A DNA stretch of 32,023 nt, from the NCBI GenBank assembly GCA_016235545.1, contig JACRKB010000292.1, positions 1 through 32,023 on the forward strand, written 5' to 3'. The notes below the pieces were generated by a model that was not told the DNA's origin, searched no databases, and was given only the letters and a program-made list of their open reading frames with translations. This DNA is from Verrucomicrobiota bacterium. GTDB taxonomy: Bacteria > Verrucomicrobiota > Verrucomicrobiia > Limisphaerales > SXTU01. Made by a program: the position numbers and the translations under genes. Below are positions 17,130 to 24,838 of this stretch, piece after piece (position 1 is the stretch's first letter; each line of letters begins with the position of its first letter).

Positions 17130-18223
17130 AGGCGGCCATCCGCCAGCGCGCCCGCGAGCTGGGCTTCGAGGATTGCCGGTTCACCACCGCCGCGCCACCG
17201 GGGCACACGGCGCAATTCCAAAGCTGGCTCGAAGCCGGGCAGCATGGGGAAATGGCCTACCTCGCGCGCAACGCGCACAAGCGCGCGGAACCGGAGCAGG
17301 TGCTGGCGGGGGCGAGGAGCGTCATCTCGCTCGCGGTGAGTTACGCGGAGGGGGAAGCGGTCAGCGGTCAGCGGTCAGTGGTCGGCGAGGGAGGCGAGCG
17401 TTCGTCACTGAACACTGAACACTGGCCACTGACTACTGGAGTCGTCGCCCGTTACGCGCGCTTCGCGGACTATCACGATGTGCTGGCCTCGCCGCTCAAG
17501 CAGCTCGCAGAAACGGTCAACCAGTCCGGTGGCCCGGGCACGCGCTCGCTCTGGTATGTGGACACGGGGCCGTTGCTGGAGCGCGACCTCGCGCAGCGCG
17601 CCGGACTGGGATTCGCCGGCAAGCACACAAACCTCATCAGCCGGCGGCTGGGCAACTGGTTCTTCCTCGCCGAGATCATCACGACGCTGGAGCTGGAGCC
17701 GGACACTGCGGAGAAGAATCGTTGCGGCTCCTGCACGCGTTGCATCACGGCCTGCCCCACGCAGGCCATCACCGCGCCCTTCCTGCTCGACGCGCGGCGC
17801 TGCATTTCCTACCTGACCATCGAGTTGAAGGGGGCCATCCCGGTGGAGCTGCGGCCTGCCATCGGCAACCGCATCTACGGCTGCGACGATTGCCTGGCGG
17901 CCTGCCCGTGGAACAAATTCGCGCAGGAGGGACGCATCATGCGAGGCAACGCGCGCGCCGACCTCGCGCAGCCAGACCTGCTGGAGTTGCTCGCGCTGGA
18001 CGACACAGGTTTCAAGCAGCGCTTCGCGGGCACGCCGATTCTGCGCACGAAGCGTCGCGGCCTGCTGCGCAATGTCTGCGTGGCGCTGGGCAACGTTGGC
18101 AATGCCATGTCGCTCCCGCACTTGGAGCGGGCCGCCGCAGACCCGGAGCCGCTCATCGCAGAGCACGCGCGGTGGGCCATAGGGCAGATCACCGCGCGCC
18201 ACGATGAAGCGCCGAAGGGTTAG
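17126..18223 (+). CDS. queG: Epoxyqueuosine reductase
   Basis: Last step of queuosine synthesis in tRNA (GUN anticodons): reduces epoxyqueuosine using cobalamin and two [4Fe-4S] clusters. At 365 residues, it starts at a GTG overlapping the aroK stop (GTGA). Visible: the catalytic aspartate D146 in VDTGPLLERD, cluster ligands C200/C203/C206 with C210 (CGSCTRCITACP), C226, and C253/C256/C260 (CDDCLAACPWN), then a C-terminal HEAT-like repeat region (LLRNVCVALGNVGN). Oddity: residues about 79-105 between SLAVSYAEGEA and GVVARYARFADYH have no place in the family and are encoded by a two-armed heptamer repeat (17360-17440). All catalytic residues remain, so the protein is probably functional with an extra surface loop. 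Confidence 0.95.
   Translation: MKAAIRQRARELGFEDCRFTTAAPPGHTAQFQSWLEAGQHGEMAYLARNAHKRAEPEQVLAGARSVISLAVSYAEGEAVSGQRSVVGEGGERSSLNTEHWPLTTGVVARYARFADYHDVLASPLKQLAETVNQSGGPGTRSLWYVDTGPLLERDLAQRAGLGFAGKHTNLISRRLGNWFFLAEIITTLELEPDTAEKNRCGSCTRCITACPTQAITAPFLLDARRCISYLTIELKGAIPVELRPAIGNRIYGCDDCLAACPWNKFAQEGRIMRGNARADLAQPDLLELLALDDTGFKQRFAGTPILRTKRRGLLRNVCVALGNVGNAMSLPHLERAAADPEPLIAEHARWAIGQITARHDEAPKG
17360..17440. repeat. In-frame two-armed heptamer repeat inside queG
   Basis: Left arm GTCAGCG x2, GTCAGTG, GTCGGCG (17360-17387). Right arm CACTGAA x2, CACTGGC, CACTGAC, TACTGGA (17406-17440). GTCAGTG and CACTGAC are exact reverse complements. The total of 81 bases (27 codons) keeps the queG reading frame without a stop codon. 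Confidence 0.9.
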
Positions 18224-18360
18224 CCACAAAGAGGTTCAACAGGCTCAATACGGAAAACCACTGGGCGGCGCGGCAGCGGTTGAGGCCAACACATTCAGGC
18301 ACGCGGTGCTATCTCCCATTGGGCCTTCTCTCCCTTGTTGTGGCCCAACCTTCCCGCAGG

Positions 18361-19104
18361 TTACCTGCGCGCGAAGATGCGGTTGGCCTCCTCCAGCGTC
18401 TCCTTCGACCCGATGTCATACCAGATGCCCGGCACCGTCCAGGTGAAGACCGGAGTGCGCGGGTAAAGCCACTGGACGAGCCGGCCCGGCTGGTCGGGGT
18501 TGTTGCCCTCGGCGAGGTATTGGGCCACGAGCGGGAGAATGGCGCGCGGGTAGTAGTAGAGCGCGATGCCGATGAGCGTGCTGGCGGGTTGCTCAGGCTT
18601 CTCCTTGAAGTCGGCGATGACGCCATCGCGGTCCACGGCCACGACTCCGTATTTCTTCGCCGCTTCGAGGCTGCCCACGTCATACAGACCGAGGACCGGG
18701 GCGTTCTTCGCACGGCAGAACTCGCCAAACGCGCCGAGCTTCTCGCTGAACAAGTTGTCGCCCGCCACCACAATGATGTCGTCATCCACGCGCTCGCGCT
18801 GGAGCACGAGGTTCAAGTCGCCGATGGCCCCGAGCTTGTTCGAGTCGTCCGTGGATCCGTCGTTGACGATGGTGAAGGCGAAGGGCGCGCGCGTGGCGTA
18901 GTCGTCCGCCCATTTCTGGAAGTGTCCGGCGAACTTCGCGTTGGTCACGACATAGACACGGTCAATCCCGCCGATGGCCGCGAGGTTGTCCATCACGTAG
19001 TCAATCATCGGCTTGCCAGCCACGGTCAGCAGGGGCTTGGGCTGGGTGAGCGTGAGAGGATACAGGCGTGTGGCGTAACCAGCGCCGAGAATGAGGACTT
19101 TCAT
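18361..19104 (-). CDS. Sugar-nucleotide pyrophosphorylase (nucleotidyltransferase family)
   Basis: A 247-residue GT-A-fold nucleotidyltransferase of the RmlA/GalU type, which joins a sugar-1-phosphate to an NTP, giving NDP-sugars for envelope polysaccharide. The signature loop GAGYATRLYPLT is at 7-18, followed by QPKPLLTVAGKPMIDYV with the lysine K23. The metal aspartate lies in VVAGDNLFSE, and the sugar-binding EKPEQPASTLIGIALYYY region is clear, as is the terminal YDIGSKETLEEANRIF. There is no left-handed beta-helix acetyltransferase part, so it is not GlmU. Whether it uses dTTP, UTP or another nucleotide cannot be told from the sequence. It converges with queG; the 137 bp between them hold no recognised feature beyond a weak GCCACAA/TTGTGGC dyad. 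Confidence 0.88.
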   Translation of the reverse strand: MKVLILGAGYATRLYPLTLTQPKPLLTVAGKPMIDYVMDNLAAIGGIDRVYVVTNAKFAGHFQKWADDYATRAPFAFTIVNDGSTDDSNKLGAIGDLNLVLQRERVDDDIIVVAGDNLFSEKLGAFGEFCRAKNAPVLGLYDVGSLEAAKKYGVVAVDRDGVIADFKEKPEQPASTLIGIALYYYPRAILPLVAQYLAEGNNPDQPGRLVQWLYPRTPVFTWTVPGIWYDIGSKETLEEANRIFARR

Positions 19105-19194
19105 CGCGCAGCGTTGTAGGCGGAACGCCAGCCGGTGTCAAAAACAAGCCGCGCGCGGTGGCGAATGACGGCATCCGGTCAGGTCACTAAAGTC

Positions 19195-19222
19195 TTGCCG
19201 CGCCAATAGTCGTTCGCATAAT
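19195..19222 (+). promoter_or_regulatory. Sigma70-type promoter of tRNA-Ala
   Basis: TTGCCG (19195-19200) and CATAAT (19217-19222), 16 bases apart. The -10 box lies 18 bp before the mature tRNA 5' end. Match to consensus is 4/6 and 5/6. Confidence 0.5.
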
Positions 19223-19240
19223 GCGCCCCGCAATTGGGGC

Positions 19241-19316
19241 GGGGTCGTAGCTCAGTTGGTAGAGCGTCTCGTTCGCAATGAGAAGGTCGCAGGTTCGATT
19301 CCTGTCGGCTCCACCA
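19241..19316 (+). tRNA. tRNA-Ala (anticodon CGC)
   Basis: A 76-nt tRNA with encoded CCA. Acceptor GGGGTCG pairs with CGGCTCC and includes the G3-U70 wobble pair that marks alanine tRNA. D-arm GCTC-AGTTGGTA-GAGC; anticodon stem TCTCG/TGAGA with loop TTCGCAA, giving anticodon CGC for GCG codons; T-loop GGTTCGATTCC. The 240 bp after it (19317-19555) hold only a 36-codon ORF from ATG 19421, which I do not support as a gene. Confidence 0.97.
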
Positions 19317-19555
19317 ACCCAATGGCGCAAGGCTTGTCGAGTTGCACGCTCCGTCTGGCGCCGCGTTTTCGACCCCCGCTTCAGTGAGCCCTGCACGCCA
19401 ACCAAGGCACGCAGGGTGCCATGAAAAATACGCTCGCTCAGCTTCTCGGGGAACCTGCTTTTTCACCGCACTGGCATCGCAAGAGCGAGGTTCTGACTTT
19501 TCCCGGTGAGTTGGCCGCACTGCGGTCGTAGCGTTACGGCCGCAATGGTGTTTCG

Positions 19556-19709
19556 CCCGAACTCCGAGATGGAATGGCCGTGAAAGGGTGCAAAGAGAGC
19601 TAGGCCAGGTTTCTGGCAGGAGAACGGGGCGGTTGGAAACAGTCCCAGCTCCAGTCATCCCAGACTCGGCTCCTTTGTGCCCTTTCGCGGCTGAACTTCG
19701 GAGTTCGGG
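19556..19709. repeat. Dispersed palindromic element, copy B
   Basis: About 154 bp, homologous to 9904-10047. The ends are near-perfect inverted repeats: CCCGAACTCCGA at the left and TCGGAGTTCGGG at the right, continuing as GCCGTGAAAGGG against CCCTTTCGCGGC. The shared centre is GGTTTCTGGCAGGAGAAC and CAGTCCCAGCTCCAGTC. It occupies most of the space between tRNA-Ala and the large cytochrome-type gene. Confidence 0.88.
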
Positions 19710-19817
19710 CCCAGAACAGTGAGGAACCTCAATTGCTCTCATTCAACTTTCAACTCCCTCCTCCAATCTGGCGCGTTGGAGAGTGGCAATTTGCCGACAA
19801 GTAGCTACTCTGCGCGC

Positions 19818-22800
19818 GTGAAGACTGTGAAACTTGCCAGCCATTTTCTCTTTGCCGCCCTTGCTGCCGCCGGGGTTGCAAATGCCGCGGCCCAGCCCGT
19901 CACCGGCCTCGCCGCCATCCACGTGCCGGAGGGCTTCAGGGTGGAGCTTGCCGCCGGTTCGGATCTCGCTCCTTACGCGATGTTCGGCGCTCTCGACGAG
20001 CGCGGCCGCCTGTTCCTCGCGGAATCCTCCGGCAAGAACATCAAGGGCCTCGCGATGGCGCAGGCGCCCGAGTGCCGCATCCGAATGATGGTGGACACGG
20101 ATGGGGACGGCACCTTCGACCGGAGCACCATTTTCGTGGACCGCGTGGGCATTCCGATGGGCGTGCTGTGGCATGACGGCGCGCTGTTCGTCGCATCGCC
20201 GCCGGATTTCCTGCGCTTCGATGATGTGGATGGTGACGGACAGGCGGACACCCGGACGGTGTTGTTGAGCGGCTGGAACGTGCGCGGCACGGCGAGCCTG
20301 CACGGGCCGTTCCTCGGGCCGGACGGCTGGCTGTATCTGACCGACGGCCGGCATGGCTTCGACATCAACACGAAGGAGGGCACGAATTTGAAAGGCCTCG
20401 CCTCGCGCATCTGGCGCGTGCGCCCCGATGGGACGCAGCTGCAGTCCTTCGCGGGCGGCGGCTTTGACAATCCAATCGAAGTCGTGTGGACGCCTGCCGG
20501 CGAGATGGTCGGCACGATGACATATTTCGTGGACCCGCAGCACGGCCAGCGTGACGCGCTCATGCACTTCCTGCACGGCGGCGTTTACAGCAAGTGGCAC
20601 GCGAGCGTCGCCGAGTTCAAGCTCACCGGCGATCTCATGCCGCCGATGACGAGGTTCGCGCGCATCGCGCCGGCGGGGCTCGCGCGGTATCGCGGAACGA
20701 GCTTTGGTCCGGAGTTTCAAGGCAACCTCTTCAGCGCGCAGTTCAACCCGCACCGCGTCCAGCGCCATGTCGTCGCCCGGCACGGCGCGACGTTTGCCAC
20801 GGCGGACACGGATTTTCTCGTCTCCAGCGACCCGGACTTTCACCCGTGCGACGTGCTGGAGGACGCCGACGGGAGCCTGCTCGTGGTGGACACGGGCGGC
20901 TGGTATGTGGACCAGTGCCCGCTCTCCCGCACCAGCAAGCCGGAGTTCAAGGGTGGCATTTACCGCGTGCGCCGCGCGGGTGCCGCAAGGGCGAACGACC
21001 CGCGTGGCGAGTCGCTGGGCTGGAAGCAGCTCCCGCCCGCCGCGCTGGCGAAGCTGATCGAAGACCCCCGCCCGTTTGTCGTGGACCGCGCTGTGGAGGC
21101 GCTCGTGAAAATGGGGGAAGGCGCGGTCGCCCCGCTCGCGGAGCTGCGCCGCAAATCCGCCAGCACGGACGCGAGGTGCGCGGCGGTCTGGTGCCTGTTC
21201 CGCATCGGTTCAACGAAGGCTCTCGCCGAAGTGCGCGCCGCGCTGCAAGACAGCTTGATGGAAGTGCGCATCGCCGCCGCGCAAGCCGCTGGCCTGGGCG
21301 GTGACAAGGAAGCGCTCGACGCATTGCACGCGATTCTCCAGCAGGACCAGGCGCCGGTGCGACGCGAGGCCGCCACTGCGCTGGGGCGCATCGGCGACAA
21401 GCGCAGCAACGGCCCGCTCGTCACCGCCGCCGCGCGTTCAGCCGACCGCTTTGAGGAGCACGCCCTCACCTACGCGCTCATGCAGAATTTCTCGCGCATG
21501 ACGAACCGGAACGTGGGCGTCGCGACCGCGCAGTTGGCGAGCCTGCACCCGCGCAGCGCGAAGGCCGCGCTCATGGCGTTCGACCAGATGGACGGGAGCC
21601 AGCTCATGATGTCGCACGTCGAGCCGCTGCTGCGGAGCCGGGACGCGGAGCTGCGCCGCACCGCGCTTTGGGTTTTCTCGCGTCACCCTGACTGGGCTGC
21701 GGGCGTGCGGGACCACCTGAAGTCGCGCTTGAAGGCGGACAAGTGGGACGCCGGCGAGCAGGAGTTGCTGCGAGAAACCTTGTTGAGCCTCGCATCCGAC
21801 ACGGTGTTGCAGGGTGTGGTGGCCGTGGCTCTCAACACTCCGGAAACGAGGGAGGAGCGCCGCCTCTTCCTGCTCGATGTGCTGGAGCGCAGTCCGTTGA
21901 AGAAATTTCCCGACGTGTGGAATCAGGTTTTGAGCGCGCTTCTCGAAGGGCAGAGCCCGACGCTTCGCCTGCGGACGCTCGTGCTGGTGCGCGCGCGCGG
22001 TTTGACGGAGTTTGACAGTCTGCTGCGCCGTCTCGCCGCCGCCCTGCCGGAGACCAAGCCGGTGCGGCTCGCGGCCATTGGCGCATTGGCCGCGCGGACC
22101 ACGCCGCTGGCCACGAACCATTTCAACTTTCTGGGCGAGACTCTTGCCGGCAAGGACTACTCCCAGCGCACCACCGCCGCGCAGGTGCTGGGCAAGGCGA
22201 AGTTGAGCGAGGCGCAACTGGTGAGGCTGTCGGAGTCGGTGGTGGCGTCGGCGGACAGTGTGACGCTGCTCGCGCTGGCAGAGGCGTATCGCGGCGGCAA
22301 GAGCGAGGGCGTGGGCAAGGCGTTGCTCGCCGCGCTGGAGCGGAACAAGTCAGCCGCGGAGGTGTTGAGCGTGACGCAGCTCACCGAGCTGGTGGCGAGC
22401 TATCCTGATGGCGTTCGCTCTGGCACGAAGACGTTGGTGGGCCGCATCGAGTCGCTTCAGGCCGAGCGCATCAAGCGGCTGGCAGAGCTGGAGCCGCTGC
22501 TTTCCGGCGGCGACGTGGGGCGAGGCCGCGCGGTGTTCTTCGGCCAGAAGTCCCAGTGCTCCGCCTGCCACGCCATCGGCAAGGAAGGCGGCACGCTGGG
22601 GCCGGACCTGACCTCCATCGGTGCGATTCGCTCCGGGCGGGACATCCTCGAGGCGATTGTTTTTCCGAACGCGACATTCGTCCCCGGCTACGAGCCGATG
22701 CGCGTGGAGACGAAGGATGATTACGTGACCGGCAACATCGTGCGCGAGGACAGCAGCGCGGTGGTGATGAAGCTCAACGCCGTGCTGGAGCAGCGAATCC

Positions 22801-22961
22801 CGCGCAGCGACATCAAGAGCATCACGCCCGGCGCGATCTCCGTGATGCCGGAGGGGCTGACAGCGGGGCTGACGAAAGAGGAGCTGCTGGACCTGATGGC
22901 GTTCCTTCAGGCGCAGAACGGGGAGGGCTGGTTGACGCCGCAGCGGAGGGGGAGCAGGTGA
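19818..22961 (+). CDS. PVC-type beta-propeller / HEAT / cytochrome c domain protein ('membrane-bound dehydrogenase' family)
   Basis: An exported 1047-residue protein of a family greatly expanded in Planctomycetes and Verrucomicrobia. From GTG 19818 it has a signal peptide (KLASHFLFAALAAAGVANA), then a sugar-dehydrogenase-like beta-propeller of about 30-400 (IHVPEGFRVELAAG, MMVDTDGDGTFDRSTIFVD, FLGPDGWLYLTDGRHGFD, DVLEDADGSLLVVDTGGWY). HEAT repeats fill about 410-880 (VRIAAAQAAGLGG, VRREAATALGRIGD). A C-terminal cytochrome c domain has the haem motif CSACH (C914, C917, H918) and the family ending GPDLTSIG and ILEAIVFPNA. It probably oxidises a sugar or other organic substrate in the periplasm; the substrate is not known. 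The open frame continues 33 codons upstream into non-coding sequence, so the GTG start is preferred. No sulfatase or PSD1-type partner is adjacent. Confidence 0.9.
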   Translation: MKTVKLASHFLFAALAAAGVANAAAQPVTGLAAIHVPEGFRVELAAGSDLAPYAMFGALDERGRLFLAESSGKNIKGLAMAQAPECRIRMMVDTDGDGTFDRSTIFVDRVGIPMGVLWHDGALFVASPPDFLRFDDVDGDGQADTRTVLLSGWNVRGTASLHGPFLGPDGWLYLTDGRHGFDINTKEGTNLKGLASRIWRVRPDGTQLQSFAGGGFDNPIEVVWTPAGEMVGTMTYFVDPQHGQRDALMHFLHGGVYSKWHASVAEFKLTGDLMPPMTRFARIAPAGLARYRGTSFGPEFQGNLFSAQFNPHRVQRHVVARHGATFATADTDFLVSSDPDFHPCDVLEDADGSLLVVDTGGWYVDQCPLSRTSKPEFKGGIYRVRRAGAARANDPRGESLGWKQLPPAALAKLIEDPRPFVVDRAVEALVKMGEGAVAPLAELRRKSASTDARCAAVWCLFRIGSTKALAEVRAALQDSLMEVRIAAAQAAGLGGDKEALDALHAILQQDQAPVRREAATALGRIGDKRSNGPLVTAAARSADRFEEHALTYALMQNFSRMTNRNVGVATAQLASLHPRSAKAALMAFDQMDGSQLMMSHVEPLLRSRDAELRRTALWVFSRHPDWAAGVRDHLKSRLKADKWDAGEQELLRETLLSLASDTVLQGVVAVALNTPETREERRLFLLDVLERSPLKKFPDVWNQVLSALLEGQSPTLRLRTLVLVRARGLTEFDSLLRRLAAALPETKPVRLAAIGALAARTTPLATNHFNFLGETLAGKDYSQRTTAAQVLGKAKLSEAQLVRLSESVVASADSVTLLALAEAYRGGKSEGVGKALLAALERNKSAAEVLSVTQLTELVASYPDGVRSGTKTLVGRIESLQAERIKRLAELEPLLSGGDVGRGRAVFFGQKSQCSACHAIGKEGGTLGPDLTSIGAIRSGRDILEAIVFPNATFVPGYEPMRVETKDDYVTGNIVREDSSAVVMKLNAVLEQRIPRSDIKSITPGAISVMPEGLTAGLTKEELLDLMAFLQAQNGEGWLTPQRRGSR

Positions 22962-22966
22962 GGGAT

Positions 22967-23063
22967 AGTGTTCAGCAATCAGTGTTCAGTGGGGAGCGCG
23001 TGACACAACCGTAACGATGTTCCAGCGAAGCACTGAAAACTGATTGCTGAACACTGAACACTG
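22967..23063. repeat. Heptamer hairpin with 25-bp stem between convergent genes
   Basis: Left arm 22967-22991 begins AGTGTTCAGCAATCAGTG; right arm 23031-23055 is its reverse complement over 25 bases with one mismatch, plus one further CTGAACA unit to 23063. Seven-base units are GTGTTCA, GCAATCA, GTGTTCA on one side and CTGAAAA, CTGATTG, CTGAACA, CTGAACA on the other. The loop is 39 bases. It lies between the stop codons of two convergent genes and ends 1 bp before the def stop, so it could end transcription from both sides. Confidence 0.92.
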
Positions 23064-23064
23064 C

Positions 23065-23640
23065 TTACTTCTTCGCCTTCTTCATCGCCGCCTTCGTCGC
23101 CGCCTGCAATTCGTCCAGGTCCGGCTTCAGTTCTTCCTTCGTCTCCCGGCCCATGCGGTCGATGAAGAGGATGCCGTGGAGGTGGTCGGCCTCGTGCTGG
23201 ATGCAGCGCGCCAGCAGGCCGCCGGCGCGGAAGGAAACCTTCTCGCCCTTCTCGTTGGTGGCGGACACATCCACAGACTCGGGCCGTTCGATCTCGCCGT
23301 AGATTTTCGGGAAGCTCAGGCAGCCTTCCGGGCCGGCCACGGGGTCGCCGACGGCTTTCACGACTGGATTGAGCAGCACCAGCGGCATGAGTGAGTTCGG
23401 GTCCGCTGGCTGGCCGTCGAGGTGCAGGGTGGAGGGGCGGTCCTCGATGGGACGGATGTCTATCACCGTGAGCTGGAGCGCGTGGCCGACCTGCTGTGCG
23501 GCGAGGCCGACGCCGTGGTGCGCCTCCATCGTCGCGAACATGGCGGCGATGAGCTGGTGGATTTCCGGGGTGACTTCGGTGACGAGCGCGCCCTTTTTCC
23601 GGAGGATTGGGTCGCCGTATTTGTGGACAGGTAATGTCAT
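23065..23640 (-). CDS. def: Peptide deformylase
   Basis: Removes the formyl group from the N-terminal methionine of new proteins; Fe/Zn enzyme at the ribosome exit. The product is 191 residues from ATG 23640, beginning MTLPVHKYGDPILRKK. All three family motifs are present: GVGLAAQQ at 43-50 (usually GxGLAAPQ, so the common Pro is Gln here), EGCLSFP at 105-111 with metal ligand C107, and QHEADHLHG at 148-156 with H149, catalytic E150 and H153. The lysine-rich C-terminal helix (TKAAMKKAKK) may touch the ribosome. fmt is not adjacent. An earlier in-frame ATG at 23703 falls inside a palindromic repeat and is rejected. Confidence 0.96.
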   Translation of the reverse strand: MTLPVHKYGDPILRKKGALVTEVTPEIHQLIAAMFATMEAHHGVGLAAQQVGHALQLTVIDIRPIEDRPSTLHLDGQPADPNSLMPLVLLNPVVKAVGDPVAGPEGCLSFPKIYGEIERPESVDVSATNEKGEKVSFRAGGLLARCIQHEADHLHGILFIDRMGRETKEELKPDLDELQAATKAAMKKAKK

Positions 23641-23659
23641 GCGAGGGAATCGGGGGCAT

Positions 23660-23778
23660 GCCGCGATTGGGCACAGAGGATGCAAAGCAGAGCCTCGGAA
23701 CAAGCGGGTTCCAGCGCCACCAGCGATGCTGTAATATGCAGAGCCATGCTTTTTGCGCTCTCTGTGCTCTTTCGCGGC
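23660..23778. repeat. Palindromic element (GCACAGAGG / CTCTGTGCTC ends) between parB and def
   Basis: The left end, starting GCCGCGATTGGGCACAGAGG (23660), and the right end, finishing TCTGTGCTCTTTCGCGGC (23778), are imperfect inverted repeats of about 30 bp. Its last base is shared with the parB stop codon (TAG on the minus strand). It resembles the outer arms of the 9904/19556 elements (GCGAAAGxGC-CAAAG), so it may be a distant relative. Confidence 0.75.
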
Positions 23779-24692
23779 TAATCCATCTTGATGCCAGCAA
23801 TCTGGAGAATCCGGTCGAGGTCGTCGTCGTTGAAGAAGCGGATTTCCACCGCGCCTTTGCCCTTGCGGTAGCGGAGCGCGACTTTGGTGCCGAAGCGTTC
23901 CTGCAACTTGGTTTCCAGGCTTGCGGTATGCACGTCGCGTGGCGGGGCGGGCTTGCCGCCGGCCGCCGATTTGACCGGCGCTTGCGTGCTGGATTGCTGG
24001 AGGCGGGAGACGAGGTCTTCGGTCTGGCGGACGTTCAGGCCGTCCTTGAGCACGCGTTCGGCGGCGAGCTTTTGTTCTGCCGCACCGGTCAGGCCGAGGA
24101 TCACCTTCGCGTGGCCGACGGAGAGCTGGCCGTGGCGGAGGTAGGCTTGCAGCTCGGGGGCAAGCTTGAGCAGGCGAAGGGCATTGGCGACGACGGCGCG
24201 GCTCTTGCCGACCTTGGCGGCGGCAATTTCCTGCGTGAGCTGGAACTGCTCGATGAGTTGCGAGTAGCCGAGCGCCTCCTCGATGGGGTTCAGATTCTCG
24301 CGCTGGAGGTTTTCGATGAGCGCGAGTTCGATGACGGTGCGGTCATCAGCCTCGCGGACGATGACGGGGACGGTTTTCAGGCCGATGAGCTGCGCTGCGC
24401 GCCAGCGCCGTTCGCCGGCGATGAGTTCAAAGCCATCGCCGCGCGTGCGGACGATGAGCGGGGAGAGGATGCCCTGCGCCTGGATGGAGTCGGCCAGCTC
24501 GCGGAGGGTGTCCGCCGCAAAATCCTTGCGCGGCTGAAAGGCGCACGGATGCACGCGCTCGATGGAGATCGGGCGGACGTGCTCTCCGGGCGCGGTGGGC
24601 GCCGGCGGGGCAGGGGCGGGCGCGGGCTTCACACCGGCGGCCCCGCCTCCCAGCAACGCGCTGAGGCCGCGTCCCAAAGCAGGTTTAGACAT
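23778..24692 (-). CDS. parB: Chromosome-partitioning protein ParB
   Basis: The CTP-dependent clamp protein that binds parS near the origin and spreads, working with ParA in chromosome segregation. The 304-residue product starts at ATG 24692 with the ParA-stimulating N-terminus MSKPALGRGLSALLGG, then a Pro/Ala linker (20-36). The ParB/Srx CTP-binding domain follows, with GERRWRAAQ at 93-101 and ENLQRENLNPIEEA at 127-140, then the helix-turn-helix (LTQEIAAAKVGKSRAVVANALRLL) and a C-terminal dimer domain that ends FFNDDDLDRILQIAGIKMD. parA, rsmG and mnmG, the usual origin-side neighbours, are not adjacent, and I saw no parS-like TGTTTCACGTGAAACA site. The gene is divergent from the GDP-fucose synthase gene. 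Confidence 0.93.
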   Translation of the reverse strand: MSKPALGRGLSALLGGGAAGVKPAPAPAPPAPTAPGEHVRPISIERVHPCAFQPRKDFAADTLRELADSIQAQGILSPLIVRTRGDGFELIAGERRWRAAQLIGLKTVPVIVREADDRTVIELALIENLQRENLNPIEEALGYSQLIEQFQLTQEIAAAKVGKSRAVVANALRLLKLAPELQAYLRHGQLSVGHAKVILGLTGAAEQKLAAERVLKDGLNVRQTEDLVSRLQQSSTQAPVKSAAGGKPAPPRDVHTASLETKLQERFGTKVALRYRKGKGAVEIRFFNDDDLDRILQIAGIKMD

Positions 24693-24838
24693 GGCGCGAA
24701 GAGTGGAAAAGGGAGGCGGGGTTGTCGAGCGGGTTTGCGCCACGCCAATGCGCTTTACTTGCAGGAGGGCGGACCTTAGAAGAACACGCGCTTTCTGACA
24801 GCCCGCTGATTCACAGCGTCGCGGGTGGCAGCGCGAGC

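Noticed and set aside
19421-19531. 36-codon ORF after tRNA-Ala (MKNTLAQLLGEP...)
   Set aside because: Very short, no ribosome-binding site and no recognisable family; it could be a remnant, but that cannot be supported.
23641-23703. Longer deformylase start at ATG 23703
   Set aside because: It would place the start and most of the extension in a palindromic repeat; family members begin near MTLPVHKYGDP.
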